Positions 34,922 through 43,367 of a DNA stretch of 64,000 nucleotides are shown here, piece by piece. Under the pieces are notes generated by a model. It made no database searches. It was not told the DNA's origin and saw nothing but the letters and a program-made list of their open reading frames with translations. This stretch comes from JBHIYN01 sp041984235 (lineage in GTDB: Bacteria; Pseudomonadota; Gammaproteobacteria; Ga0077536), in assembly GCA_041984235.1 (NCBI GenBank), contig JBHIYN010000013.1, positions 97,975-161,974 of the forward strand, in the 5' to 3' direction. How positions within the stretch are numbered: position 1 is the stretch's first letter; every line of letters begins with the position of its first letter. The position numbers were made by a program, and so were the translations under genes.

Positions 34922-37102
34922 TCAGTCCGGTGCCGCACCGAGCTCGGGGAAGCGCGGCCAGCCGGCTTCCAGCATCGGCGCCAGCTCCGGCGCAGCGACC
35001 GGCCGCGCGAGCAGGAAGCCCTGCAGGGCGCTACAGCCGCCGCGGCGCAGGAAGTCGCGCTGCGCCTCGGTCTCCACGCCCTCCGCGACCACGCTCAGCG
35101 AGAGCGAGTGCGCGAGCGCGAGAATGGATTGCACGATGGCCTCGCTGCCGGACGCCGTACCCAGGCCGATGACGAAGGAGCGGTCGACCTTGAGCGTGTC
35201 CAGCGGCAGTCGCTGCAGGTGGCTGAGCGAAGAGTAACCGGTGCCGAAATCGTCGATCGCGATGCGTACGCCGAGCCGGCCGAGCTCGGCGAGCTGCTCG
35301 ATGGCGCGCACGGTGTCGTCCATCACGGTCGATTCGGTGAGCTCGATCTCCAGCGCTTCGGGCTCCAGGCCGGCGCGCTGCAGGCAGTCCTGCACGTTGG
35401 CCAGCAGGTTGCCGGAATGCAGCTGCAGGACCGAGACGTTGACCGACATGCGGCAGGTCTCGTCGACGTGGCCGCTGCGGCGCCACGCGGCAAGCTGCGC
35501 GCACGCCTCGCGCATGACCCAATTGCCGAGGGGCTCGATCAGCCCGGCCTCCTCGGCGATGGGCACGAATTCCTCGGGCGAGACCAGGCCACGCTGCTTG
35601 TCGTACCAGCGCAGCAGTGCCTCGAAGCCGACCAGGGCACCGTCGCCAGCGCCGAACTGGGGCTGGAAATGCAGGGTCAGGGCGTCGTTCTCGATCGCCG
35701 CCGCGAGATCCGCTTCGAGCAGGCTGCGCCGGCTGATGACGTCGCTCATGGTCTCGGTGAAATAGCGGTAGCTGTTGCGGCCGCGCCGCTTGGCCTCGTA
35801 CATGGCGGTGTCGGCCTTGCGGATCAGGCCGTCGGCGGTATCGCCGCCGCCCTCGTAGACCACGATGCCGATGCTGCTGCAAACGGTCACACGGCGCCGT
35901 TCGATGATGTGCGGGAAGCCGAGATCGGTGATCAGCTTCTCCGCGATGCGTCCGGCGCTGGCCGCACTGTCGATATCGTCGAGCACGATCGCGAACTCGT
36001 CGCCGCCGAGGCGCGCGACCAGGTCGCCCTCGCGCACACCGCGCAGCAGCCGCGCGCCGACGCTGCGCAGCAGCTTGTCGCCGGCGCTGTGGCCGAGCTC
36101 GTCGTTGACCGCCTTGAAGCGGTCGAGATCGATGAACATCAGCGCCACCTTGCGCCCGCCGCGCTGGGTGCGCGCCATCGACTTGCGCAGGAACTCGCGG
36201 AACAGGGTGCGGTTGGCGAGGCCGGTCAGCTCGTCGTAGCGTGCCAGGCGCATGAGCTGGTGCTCGGTGTTCTTGCGTTCGGTGATGTCGTTGAACACCA
36301 GCACGCCGCCGGCATGCCGGCGCTCGTCATCGACGATTGCCGCGCACGAGAAATCGACCGGCATGGCGGTGCCGTCGAGGCGCGTGAAGCAGGAGTCCTC
36401 GCCGCGATACCGACCCTCGCGCTGGACCAGGTCGCGCATCGCCTCGAACTCGCCGTCTTCGCCGGCGAACAGCTCCTTCAGACTGAGGCCGCACAGCGCG
36501 CGCGCGTCGCACTTGAGCAGGCGCTCGGCGGCGGGATTGGAGAACACCACGTGATGGTCGGCATCGAGCCCCAGGATGCCCTCGTCAGCAGTGTTGAGGA
36601 TGACCTTCTGGCGATCGCTCAGGCGGCGCAGGCTGGAGATGGCCTGCTGCAGTCCGGTGCGCTGCCGCTCGAGATCGAGGAACACCCGCACCTTGGCGAG
36701 CAGTACGTCCGGGTCGATCGGCTTGAGCAGGTAGTCGACCGCTCCGCTGGCGTAACCGCTCTTGATGTAACGCAGCTCGGTGGAGATGGCGGTGACGAAG
36801 ATCACCGGCACGTCGCGTGTCTCGTCGTGCTCGCGCATCAGCGTGGCGGTCTCGAAGCCGTCCATCGCCGGCATCTGCACGTCGAGCAGGACCACGGCGA
36901 AGCGGTGGCGCAGCATCAGGCTGAGCGCCTGCTGGCCCGATCCTGCGCGCATCAGGTCGGCATCCAGCGGCGCCAGCGCGCGCTCCAGCGCATGCAGGTT
37001 GTCGGGACGGTCGTCGACCAACAGCACCTTGGGCCGGCCATCCACGCCCGGCAGCTCCACCTCTGCGGGTGATTCAGCGACGCTCGCCAGTGCGGATGCC
37101 AT
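34922..37102 (-). CDS. Response regulator with PAS, GGDEF and EAL domains
   Basis: A 726-residue cytoplasmic signalling protein. REC domain: VLLVDDRPDN, phospho-Asp in VVLLDVQMPAMDG, and LKPID near residues 25-145. PAS: about 165-285 (NTADEGILGLDADHHVVFSN). GGDEF: LARYDELTGLANRTLF through the active RLGGDEFA, about 290-460. EAL: GFEALLRW, ELTES, DDFGTGYSSL and EGVETEAQ, about 470-715. Key metal- and substrate-binding residues of both enzymes are present, so it could both make and break cyclic di-GMP. It lies 111 bp downstream of the hybrid kinase gene and on the same strand, so it is a likely output partner. Confidence 0.92.
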   Translation of the reverse strand: MASALASVAESPAEVELPGVDGRPKVLLVDDRPDNLHALERALAPLDADLMRAGSGQQALSLMLRHRFAVVLLDVQMPAMDGFETATLMREHDETRDVPVIFVTAISTELRYIKSGYASGAVDYLLKPIDPDVLLAKVRVFLDLERQRTGLQQAISSLRRLSDRQKVILNTADEGILGLDADHHVVFSNPAAERLLKCDARALCGLSLKELFAGEDGEFEAMRDLVQREGRYRGEDSCFTRLDGTAMPVDFSCAAIVDDERRHAGGVLVFNDITERKNTEHQLMRLARYDELTGLANRTLFREFLRKSMARTQRGGRKVALMFIDLDRFKAVNDELGHSAGDKLLRSVGARLLRGVREGDLVARLGGDEFAIVLDDIDSAASAGRIAEKLITDLGFPHIIERRRVTVCSSIGIVVYEGGGDTADGLIRKADTAMYEAKRRGRNSYRYFTETMSDVISRRSLLEADLAAAIENDALTLHFQPQFGAGDGALVGFEALLRWYDKQRGLVSPEEFVPIAEEAGLIEPLGNWVMREACAQLAAWRRSGHVDETCRMSVNVSVLQLHSGNLLANVQDCLQRAGLEPEALEIELTESTVMDDTVRAIEQLAELGRLGVRIAIDDFGTGYSSLSHLQRLPLDTLKVDRSFVIGLGTASGSEAIVQSILALAHSLSLSVVAEGVETEAQRDFLRRGGCSALQGFLLARPVAAPELAPMLEAGWPRFPELGAAPD

Positions 37103-37213
37103 CAGTTCTCCTCCGGGTTCGGGGCGCCGGCAGTGCCGGCGATTCCGCGGGTTACCCCCGTATTAGCGGCCGGGCGCACGCCGACTTGACCGGGGCCGTG
37201 CCCGGCGCGACGC

Positions 37214-40200
37214 TCACGCCGCCCGCCCCAGCCGGGCGCTCAGCAGCTCGAGCAGTTGCTCGCTGTCGACCGGCTTGCTGACGCAGGCACAGGCGCCGGC
37301 CGCGGTCGCGTCGTCACGGGTTTCCGGCGACACGTTCGCGGTCACCGCGACCACCGGAATCTCGGCCAGCCGCGGGTCGGCGCGCATCGCGCGCATGGTG
37401 TCGCAGCCGTTCATGCCCGGCATCATGATGTCCATCAGCACGAGGTCAAACGGCTCCTCGCCGAGCCGGTCGAGCGCGCTGCGCCCGGAATCGGCAATGC
37501 GCACCGTGGCGCCGCAGGCGCCCAGCACGCGTGACAGCGCGAAGCTGTTGCGATGGTCGTCGTCGACCACCAGGATGCGCGTCTCGGCCAGCAGGTCACT
37601 GCTCCCGTGTGGCGCCGCCAGCGGTGCGGGCGCGGGCAGCGCGAGCGGCGCCGCGTGCTCGAAATCCGGGTGCCGGCGCGGCACGCTGAGGGTGAAGCAG
37701 CTGCCGAAGCCGACTTCGCTCTCGACCTCCAGGGTGGCGTGCAACAGGCGCCCCAGCTCGCGACAGATCGAAAGGCCCAGGCCGGTGCCCTCGTGGTAGC
37801 GGCGCGTGGTGCCGTCGGCCTGCTGGAAGGCCTCGAAGATGCGTGCGCGATCGTCCGCGCTGATACCAATCCCGGTGTCCGCGACCTGGAAGCGGATGCG
37901 CTCGGCGCCGTCCGCGCTGACCGTGAGGGTCACGCCGCCGGCCTCGGTGAACTTGAAAGCATTGCCGAGCAGATTGCGCAGGATCTGCAACAGGCGCAGC
38001 GGATCGGTCGCCAGCAGGTCCAGCCCGGCATCGGACTCGACGCTGAACTCGAGACCGCGGGACTCGGCAATGGGCTCGAACTGGGATTGCAGCTCGCGCA
38101 CCAGGTCGGCCGGCGCGGCGAGGGCGAGGTTGATATCGAGCTTGCCAGCCTCGACCTTGGACAGGTCGAGAATGTCGTTGATCAGGGCCAACAGGTTCTC
38201 ACCGCTACCATGGATCACGCGCGCGCACTCGACGTCGTCGTCCGACAGCGTGCCGTCGCGGTTGTCGGCCAGTGAGCGCGACAGCACCAGCATGCTGTTC
38301 AGTGGCGTGCGCAGCTCGTGCGACATGTTGGCGAGAAACTCGCTCTTGTAGAGATTGGCCTGCTCCACGGCGTGCGCCTTGTCCTCGATCTCGCGCTTGG
38401 CCGCGCGCAGCTCGCGGTTGCGTTGCTCCAGGGAGCGGCCACGGTCGCGCAGGTGGGCATTGACCGTGCGCAGCTCCTCGCGCTGGCGTTCGAGCGTCGC
38501 GGCCTGCTCGCGCGAGGCGTGCAACAGCTCGTTGACGCGCTGGTGGTCGCGCGCGGAGAGCAGCGCGACGGCGAGCTGGTCGCTGACGAAAACGAGGAAG
38601 TCACGGTGGCTGGCGTGCAGGACGTCGATCCCGGCAAGCTCGACCACGGCCTCGACGCGGCTCTCGCGCACGACCGGGAAAGCGATCACGTGGCGCAGTG
38701 CGATTTCGCCGAAACCGGTGGTGAGATTGAGGCTGCTGGACAGGGTCGGGCCACCGAGGGTGAGCGGCCGCTTGTCGCGCGCCGCCTGTATCGCCAGCGA
38801 GGAAACGGGTGCCGCGGAGGATTGCGGAGCGCAGCCGTAGCTCGCGATGGACTGCAGACCGGCCTCTTCGTCGTAGCGGTGGAAGGCACCGGCCTGCGCA
38901 CCTACGTAATGACACAGGAATTCCAGCGCGCGCTCGCCGATCTGGTCCACGGACAGGTTGCCCTGCAGCAGCTTGGCGAGGCCGGCATGTCCGGACAGCA
39001 GCCAGTCCTGCTCCTGCAGGCGGCGGTTACCTTCGACGATCTCACGTTCGAAATGCTTGCGCTCGCTGATGTCGCGCACGAAACCGGTGAAGGTGCGGTG
39101 GCCTTTGAGGTTGACCTCGCTGACCGCGAGCTCCATCGGGAACTCCTCGCCGTTGCGTCGCAGCCCGGTCACCTCGCGACCGTTGCCGATGACACGACGC
39201 TCGCCGGTTTCGATGAAGTGCGCAAGGTAGCCGTCGTGCTGGTTGCGGTAGGGCGCCGGCATGAGCATGCTTACGTTGCGCCCGACCACTTCCTCCGGCT
39301 GGTAACCAAAGATGCGCTCGGCAGCGGGGTTGAAGCTGAGCACCGTACCGTCGGGCTCGATCGAGATGATGCCGTCGACCGCGGTATCGAGAATGGCCTT
39401 GGTGTGAGCCTCGGAACGTTCCAGCGCACGCGAGGACGCGACCGCGTCGCTGATATCCTCGACGAAGGACAGGATCGAGATCACCTCGCCGGCGTCGTTC
39501 ACGCGCACCGAGTTCCACCACTCGGCGTCAACCGCGCTGCCGTCCTTGCGGTAATTGCGGTTGTGGGTCTGGTTGCGCTCCAGCCTGCCGGCAGCGAGGT
39601 CGGCGATGATCGCGTTGACCTCCTCGGCGTCGTCCTCGTGTACGAAGCGCCACTCGGCGGGTGAACGGCCGATGATCTCGGCGGCGCTCCAGCCGAAGAT
39701 GCGCTCCGCGGCCGGCGACCAGTAGGCGACACGGAACTCGCAGTCCCACTCGATCACCGCCAGGGGCGAATTGGCCATGTGGAAACGCATCTGGTCGTGC
39801 GCTTCGCGCAGGGCCTGGGCGGTCGCGTAGCGCTCGCTGATATCGTGCACGATGACGCTGTAACGGGCCTCGTCACCCTCGCTGGCACCGCCGATACGCA
39901 GCTCCACCGGCACCGGGGCCGCTTCACCCAGGTGCACGAACAGCTCGTGTGTGGGCGTTCCCGCCGCGTCCCGCGCCTGCCCGCTCTCGCGCAGGACCGA
40001 CCATGGCACCGGGCCGCCGTCCGCATGACACACCAGTGATCCAATCGCCCGCCCCGGCAGGGTCGCGGCGTCGACGCCGAGCAGCGTCTGCGCGGCGGGA
40101 TTGGCGGCGACTACGATACCCTCGCCGTCGAGCTCGAAGATGGCGTCGCTGGCGGTCTCGATGATTGCCGTCGCGCGCGCTTCCGCGTGCCGGTAAGCCT

Positions 40201-41083
40201 CCTCGAGTTCGACCTGCTGCGTGCGGTCGCGGATATCGGTCACGAAGCACAAGGGCTGGCCGGTGTCGTCGCGCACCACGCGCACGTCGATCAGCGCGTG
40301 CACGACGTGGCCGTCCTTGGCGATGTAGCGTTTCTCCAGGCTGTAGGCATCGATCTCGCCGGCCTGGATGAGCTGTGCCTGGTCGTCGGTCTTGTCGATG
40401 TCCTCGGGGTGGGTCACACCGCGCCAGTGGGTGCGCAGCAATTCCTCCGCGCTGTAGCCGAGCATCTCGCACAGCGCCGGGTTGACCTCCACCCACAGGC
40501 CATCGAGCCCGACCAGGGCGCGGCCGTGGCTGGCGGTATCGAAAGCGCCGCGGAAACGCCGTTCACTGATGGCCAGCGCCTGCAGCGACTGGTTGAGCCG
40601 CTGGGTACGCTCCTCGACCACTTCCTCCAACTCGTTGACCAGCTCGCGGTAGCGCTGCTCGGCCAGCGCGCGCTGCTCGAGCTCGACCGCCAGCCGTTCG
40701 TTGGCGAGCCCGAGCTCGGACGGCGTCGGCAGTGCGAGCAGGGACGGCATCAGGCGCCACAGCGACACCGCGGTGGCAATCGAGATCACCGCCGTCGCCG
40801 CCTTGACCAGTCCCTGCAGGGCGTAGTCGGCATGCCACAGGGTCCAGATGGCAACCAGGTGGGTGGCGCCACACATGAGGATGAAGGCGGCGAACATCAG
40901 CACCACGCCGCGGTGCCGCAGCATCGGCCGGCGGCGCACGAACGCGGCCAGGGCGACCGGTATCGAGAAGTAAGCGAGCGCGATGAGGCCGTCGGCGAGC
41001 ACGTGCAGCGCGACGATGTCGGTACGCCACAGCAGGCACATGCCGTGCGGCATGAACGCGTTGGAATTGAACAGGCCCTGCAT
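37214..41083 (-). CDS. Hybrid histidine kinase with ethylene-receptor-like N-terminus, four PAS, GAF, HK and REC
   Basis: A 1289-residue membrane kinase. Residues 26-113 form three helices matching plant ETR1: ADGLIALAYFSIP then CGATHL. Counting from ATG 41083 (after ggagg), Asp31, Tyr38, Cys71 and His75 sit at ETR1 positions 25, 32, 65 and 69, offset by exactly six. In plants these residues hold a copper ion that binds ethylene. Four PAS domains follow (about 170-288, 298-416, 424-546, 556-676). The last carries HDGY at His616 and GNGREVTG at Arg636, as in heme-binding FixL. A GAF (690-845), coiled coil, HisKA (His922 in SHELRTPLN), HATPase and a C-terminal REC domain (phospho-Asp1218) complete it. 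Likely signals are ethylene or copper and a heme-bound gas, by analogy only. The GGDEF-EAL regulator follows. A GTG at 41089 is an alternative start. Confidence 0.9.
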   Translation of the reverse strand: MQGLFNSNAFMPHGMCLLWRTDIVALHVLADGLIALAYFSIPVALAAFVRRRPMLRHRGVVLMFAAFILMCGATHLVAIWTLWHADYALQGLVKAATAVISIATAVSLWRLMPSLLALPTPSELGLANERLAVELEQRALAEQRYRELVNELEEVVEERTQRLNQSLQALAISERRFRGAFDTASHGRALVGLDGLWVEVNPALCEMLGYSAEELLRTHWRGVTHPEDIDKTDDQAQLIQAGEIDAYSLEKRYIAKDGHVVHALIDVRVVRDDTGQPLCFVTDIRDRTQQVELEEAYRHAEARATAIIETASDAIFELDGEGIVVAANPAAQTLLGVDAATLPGRAIGSLVCHADGGPVPWSVLRESGQARDAAGTPTHELFVHLGEAAPVPVELRIGGASEGDEARYSVIVHDISERYATAQALREAHDQMRFHMANSPLAVIEWDCEFRVAYWSPAAERIFGWSAAEIIGRSPAEWRFVHEDDAEEVNAIIADLAAGRLERNQTHNRNYRKDGSAVDAEWWNSVRVNDAGEVISILSFVEDISDAVASSRALERSEAHTKAILDTAVDGIISIEPDGTVLSFNPAAERIFGYQPEEVVGRNVSMLMPAPYRNQHDGYLAHFIETGERRVIGNGREVTGLRRNGEEFPMELAVSEVNLKGHRTFTGFVRDISERKHFEREIVEGNRRLQEQDWLLSGHAGLAKLLQGNLSVDQIGERALEFLCHYVGAQAGAFHRYDEEAGLQSIASYGCAPQSSAAPVSSLAIQAARDKRPLTLGGPTLSSSLNLTTGFGEIALRHVIAFPVVRESRVEAVVELAGIDVLHASHRDFLVFVSDQLAVALLSARDHQRVNELLHASREQAATLERQREELRTVNAHLRDRGRSLEQRNRELRAAKREIEDKAHAVEQANLYKSEFLANMSHELRTPLNSMLVLSRSLADNRDGTLSDDDVECARVIHGSGENLLALINDILDLSKVEAGKLDINLALAAPADLVRELQSQFEPIAESRGLEFSVESDAGLDLLATDPLRLLQILRNLLGNAFKFTEAGGVTLTVSADGAERIRFQVADTGIGISADDRARIFEAFQQADGTTRRYHEGTGLGLSICRELGRLLHATLEVESEVGFGSCFTLSVPRRHPDFEHAAPLALPAPAPLAAPHGSSDLLAETRILVVDDDHRNSFALSRVLGACGATVRIADSGRSALDRLGEEPFDLVLMDIMMPGMNGCDTMRAMRADPRLAEIPVVAVTANVSPETRDDATAAGACACVSKPVDSEQLLELLSARLGRAA

Positions 41084-41167
41084 CGCCACGCCTCCGCCCG
41101 CCGGGGCGCGGGCTGTCAGGCTTTAGCGACGGCCTGGCGCGGGATCTTGAGTGGTGGCGGCGGGTGC

Positions 41168-42199
41168 TCAGCCGCCGAGCAGGACCAGCGCGGCCTCGGC
41201 GCAGGCCTCGACACTGCGCCGGATGCCCTCGACGTCGGTACCGTCCTGGCTGCCCATGGCGCCCTCGATGTAGCGCTTGTAGACCCCCTGGCGGATGGCG
41301 GCGATACGCCAGTAGGAGAACGCGCGGTAATAGTCGATGGCGCCGACGTCGCGGCCGCTCAGCCCGGCGTAGCGCGCGAGCAACGCCGCGCGCTCCGGGA
41401 AGCCGCCGACGGTGGTCGGCATGCGCTCGTCGACCCCGGCCACGCCTTCGCCCGGCCCGACCCAGGAATTCATGAGGTAACCGAGATCGGCCATCGCGTC
41501 GCCCAGCGTGCACAACTCCCAGTCGAGCACGGCACGCACCCGCCCGTCACCGACGATGAAGTTGCCGAGGCGGAAGTCGCCGTGCACGATCGACGAGCCG
41601 TGCTGCGCCGGCATGCGCTCTGCAAGGAGCTGGCTGCAGCGCTCCATCGCCGGCACCGGGTGCGTGGTGGTGGCCTCCCACTGGCGCGTCCAGCGCTTGA
41701 GCTGGCGCGCGATGTAGCCGTCGCGCCGGCCGAGCTCGCCGAGCCCGACCGTCGCCGGCTCGATCGCGTGCAGCGCGGCCAGCACCTCGATGACGTGGTA
41801 GCCCAGCGCTTCACGCTCACTCGCGGGCAGCGCGGTGGCGGCGGCGCTGTCGTGCAGCACCGCGCCGTCGACGAAGTCCATCACGTAGAACGGCGCCGCG
41901 TTGACGCCCGTGTCCTCGCACAAGCCGTAGGTCGTCGCCACCGGTACCGCGCTCTCGGCCAGCGCGCTGATGATGCGGTACTCGCGGCTCATGTCGTGCG
42001 CGCTCTCGAGCACGTGCCCCAGCGGTGGCCGGCGCAGCACGCAGCGGCGGCCGGCTGCGTCGGTGCAGGCATAGGTCAGGTTGGAGTGGCCGCCGGCAAT
42101 CAGCGTGTAGGTGAACGGCGACTGCAGGCCGGCGACATGCGCGTCCAGCCAGCGGCCGACGCCCGCAGCGTCGATGCCTTCCGGAACCGGGGCATTCAT
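41168..42199 (-). CDS. Aminoglycoside phosphotransferase-family protein
   Basis: A 343-residue protein of the APH/ChoK kinase-like fold. IVHGDFRLGNFIV carries the catalytic Asp loop and AVLDWELCTLGDAMADL the Mg-binding Asp. The N-terminal LIAGGHSNLTYACTDAAGRRCVLRRPP resembles the nucleotide-binding sheet of the subgroup often found beside acyl-CoA dehydrogenase genes. It is unlikely to be an antibiotic-resistance enzyme; that subgroup has no known substrate. It lies between the hybrid kinase and cbbR, 84 bp and 99 bp away, on the same strand as both. Confidence 0.82.
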   Translation of the reverse strand: MNAPVPEGIDAAGVGRWLDAHVAGLQSPFTYTLIAGGHSNLTYACTDAAGRRCVLRRPPLGHVLESAHDMSREYRIISALAESAVPVATTYGLCEDTGVNAAPFYVMDFVDGAVLHDSAAATALPASEREALGYHVIEVLAALHAIEPATVGLGELGRRDGYIARQLKRWTRQWEATTTHPVPAMERCSQLLAERMPAQHGSSIVHGDFRLGNFIVGDGRVRAVLDWELCTLGDAMADLGYLMNSWVGPGEGVAGVDERMPTTVGGFPERAALLARYAGLSGRDVGAIDYYRAFSYWRIAAIRQGVYKRYIEGAMGSQDGTDVEGIRRSVEACAEAALVLLGG

Positions 42200-42298
42200 A
42201 AGCAGGCGGGTCCTGTGGTGCGAATGGGCATGGCGGGGAATCCGGTAGCGCGAAACGGGGGCGAGGATAACAGCTTTGGCGCGCCCCGCGGCCGACGC

Positions 42299-43267
42299 TC
42301 AGGACGCTGCGGGAGTCCTCGCCTGCGGCGGCGGCGCCATCGCCGTGGCGACGATGTCGGCGCCGCGCTCGAGCACGAAGTCGCGGAAGCGCGCCGCAAC
42401 CGGCGACAGGCGTTTGCTCTCGAGGTGGATGACGTGCCACTCGCGCCGCAGGGGCAGTCCGCTCACCGACAGCGCCACCAGGCGCCCGGTGGCGAGCTCC
42501 AGGCCGACCGTATGCGCGGAGATGAAGGCGATCCCCATGCCGGCGATGACGGCCTGCTTGATGGTCTCGTTGGAGCTCATTTCCATGCTCGCGGAAAAGT
42601 GCACGCCGGCGCCGGCGAAGAGCGCCTCCATCGCCGCGCGCGTGCCCGAGCCGGCCTCGCGCAGGAGCAGGTTCTCGCGCGCGATGCGCGACAGCCGAAT
42701 GCGGCGGTGGCCCGCCAGCGGGTGGTCCGGTGCGGCGACGAAGATCAGCGGATGGATCGCGAATGCGCTGGCCACGGTGGCCGGCTGCGGCGGCGCGCGC
42801 CCCATGATCACGAGGTCGGTTTCGTTGGCGGCCATGCGCCGCACAATCTCCTCGCGGTTGCCGACCGTGAACTGCACGGCGATCCCCGGGTGTTCGCGGG
42901 TGAAGGCGGACAGCAGCGCGGGTGCGAAATACTTCGCCGTGCTCACCGCGCCCAGCCGCAGCACGCCCTGGCGCAGGCCCTGCATCTCGCCCAGGCGTTC
43001 GCCGGTCGTGCGCAACAGGTCGAGCACGCCGGCGGCGCAGGCCGCCAGCTCGCGCCCGGCCTCGGTGAGCCGGATGCGGCGCCCGATGCGCTCGGTCAGG
43101 GCCACGCCGCAGGCCTGCTCGAGCTCGCGTACCTGCATCGACACCGCCGGCTGGGTGACGTGCAGCTCGCGCGCCGCGGCGCTGAAGCTGCCCAGGCGGT
43201 CGACCGCCTCGAAGGTGCGCAGCTGGCGCAGCGTGGTGCTGCGCAGCAATCTCGATACATCAGTCAT
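42299..43267 (-). CDS. cbbR: CbbR, LysR-family activator of the Calvin cycle genes
   Basis: A 322-residue LysR regulator, divergent from cbbL with a 100-bp intergenic region. The DNA-binding domain has LRTFEAVDRLGSFSAAARELHVTQPAVSMQV, typical of CbbR. The substrate domain carries SNETIKQAVIAGMGIAFISAHT, a block conserved in CbbR proteins and involved in sensing metabolites of the cycle (RuBP, PEP or NADPH in other species). Position, orientation and sequence agree. It is expected to bind the AT-rich site between the two genes. Confidence 0.9.
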   Translation of the reverse strand: MTDVSRLLRSTTLRQLRTFEAVDRLGSFSAAARELHVTQPAVSMQVRELEQACGVALTERIGRRIRLTEAGRELAACAAGVLDLLRTTGERLGEMQGLRQGVLRLGAVSTAKYFAPALLSAFTREHPGIAVQFTVGNREEIVRRMAANETDLVIMGRAPPQPATVASAFAIHPLIFVAAPDHPLAGHRRIRLSRIARENLLLREAGSGTRAAMEALFAGAGVHFSASMEMSSNETIKQAVIAGMGIAFISAHTVGLELATGRLVALSVSGLPLRREWHVIHLESKRLSPVAARFRDFVLERGADIVATAMAPPPQARTPAAS

Positions 43268-43270
43268 TAC

Positions 43271-43310
43271 TTATGATTAAAGCAATAAACTTTAATTGGA
43301 ACCTATGATA
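43271..43310. promoter_or_regulatory. Candidate CbbR operator in the cbbR-cbbL intergenic region
   Basis: This is an AT-rich patch in an otherwise GC-rich region. It contains TTAT at 43271 and ATAA at 43285, separated by 10 bases (a LysR-type dyad), and a second tatgat-type copy at 43304. It is 60-100 bp upstream of cbbL, where CbbR sites usually lie. The T-N11-A core expected of LysR sites is present. Binding itself is not shown by sequence. Confidence 0.55.
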
Positions 43311-43367
43311 ACAGCCGCCTAGTCTGTGCGCCCTGCGTCGCCGCCACCGCCACACGAGGACCGCACC

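Noticed and set aside
41168..42199. Aminoglycoside-resistance kinase
   Set aside because: The fold is shared, but the N-terminal type belongs to the acyl-CoA-dehydrogenase-linked subgroup and there is no resistance context.
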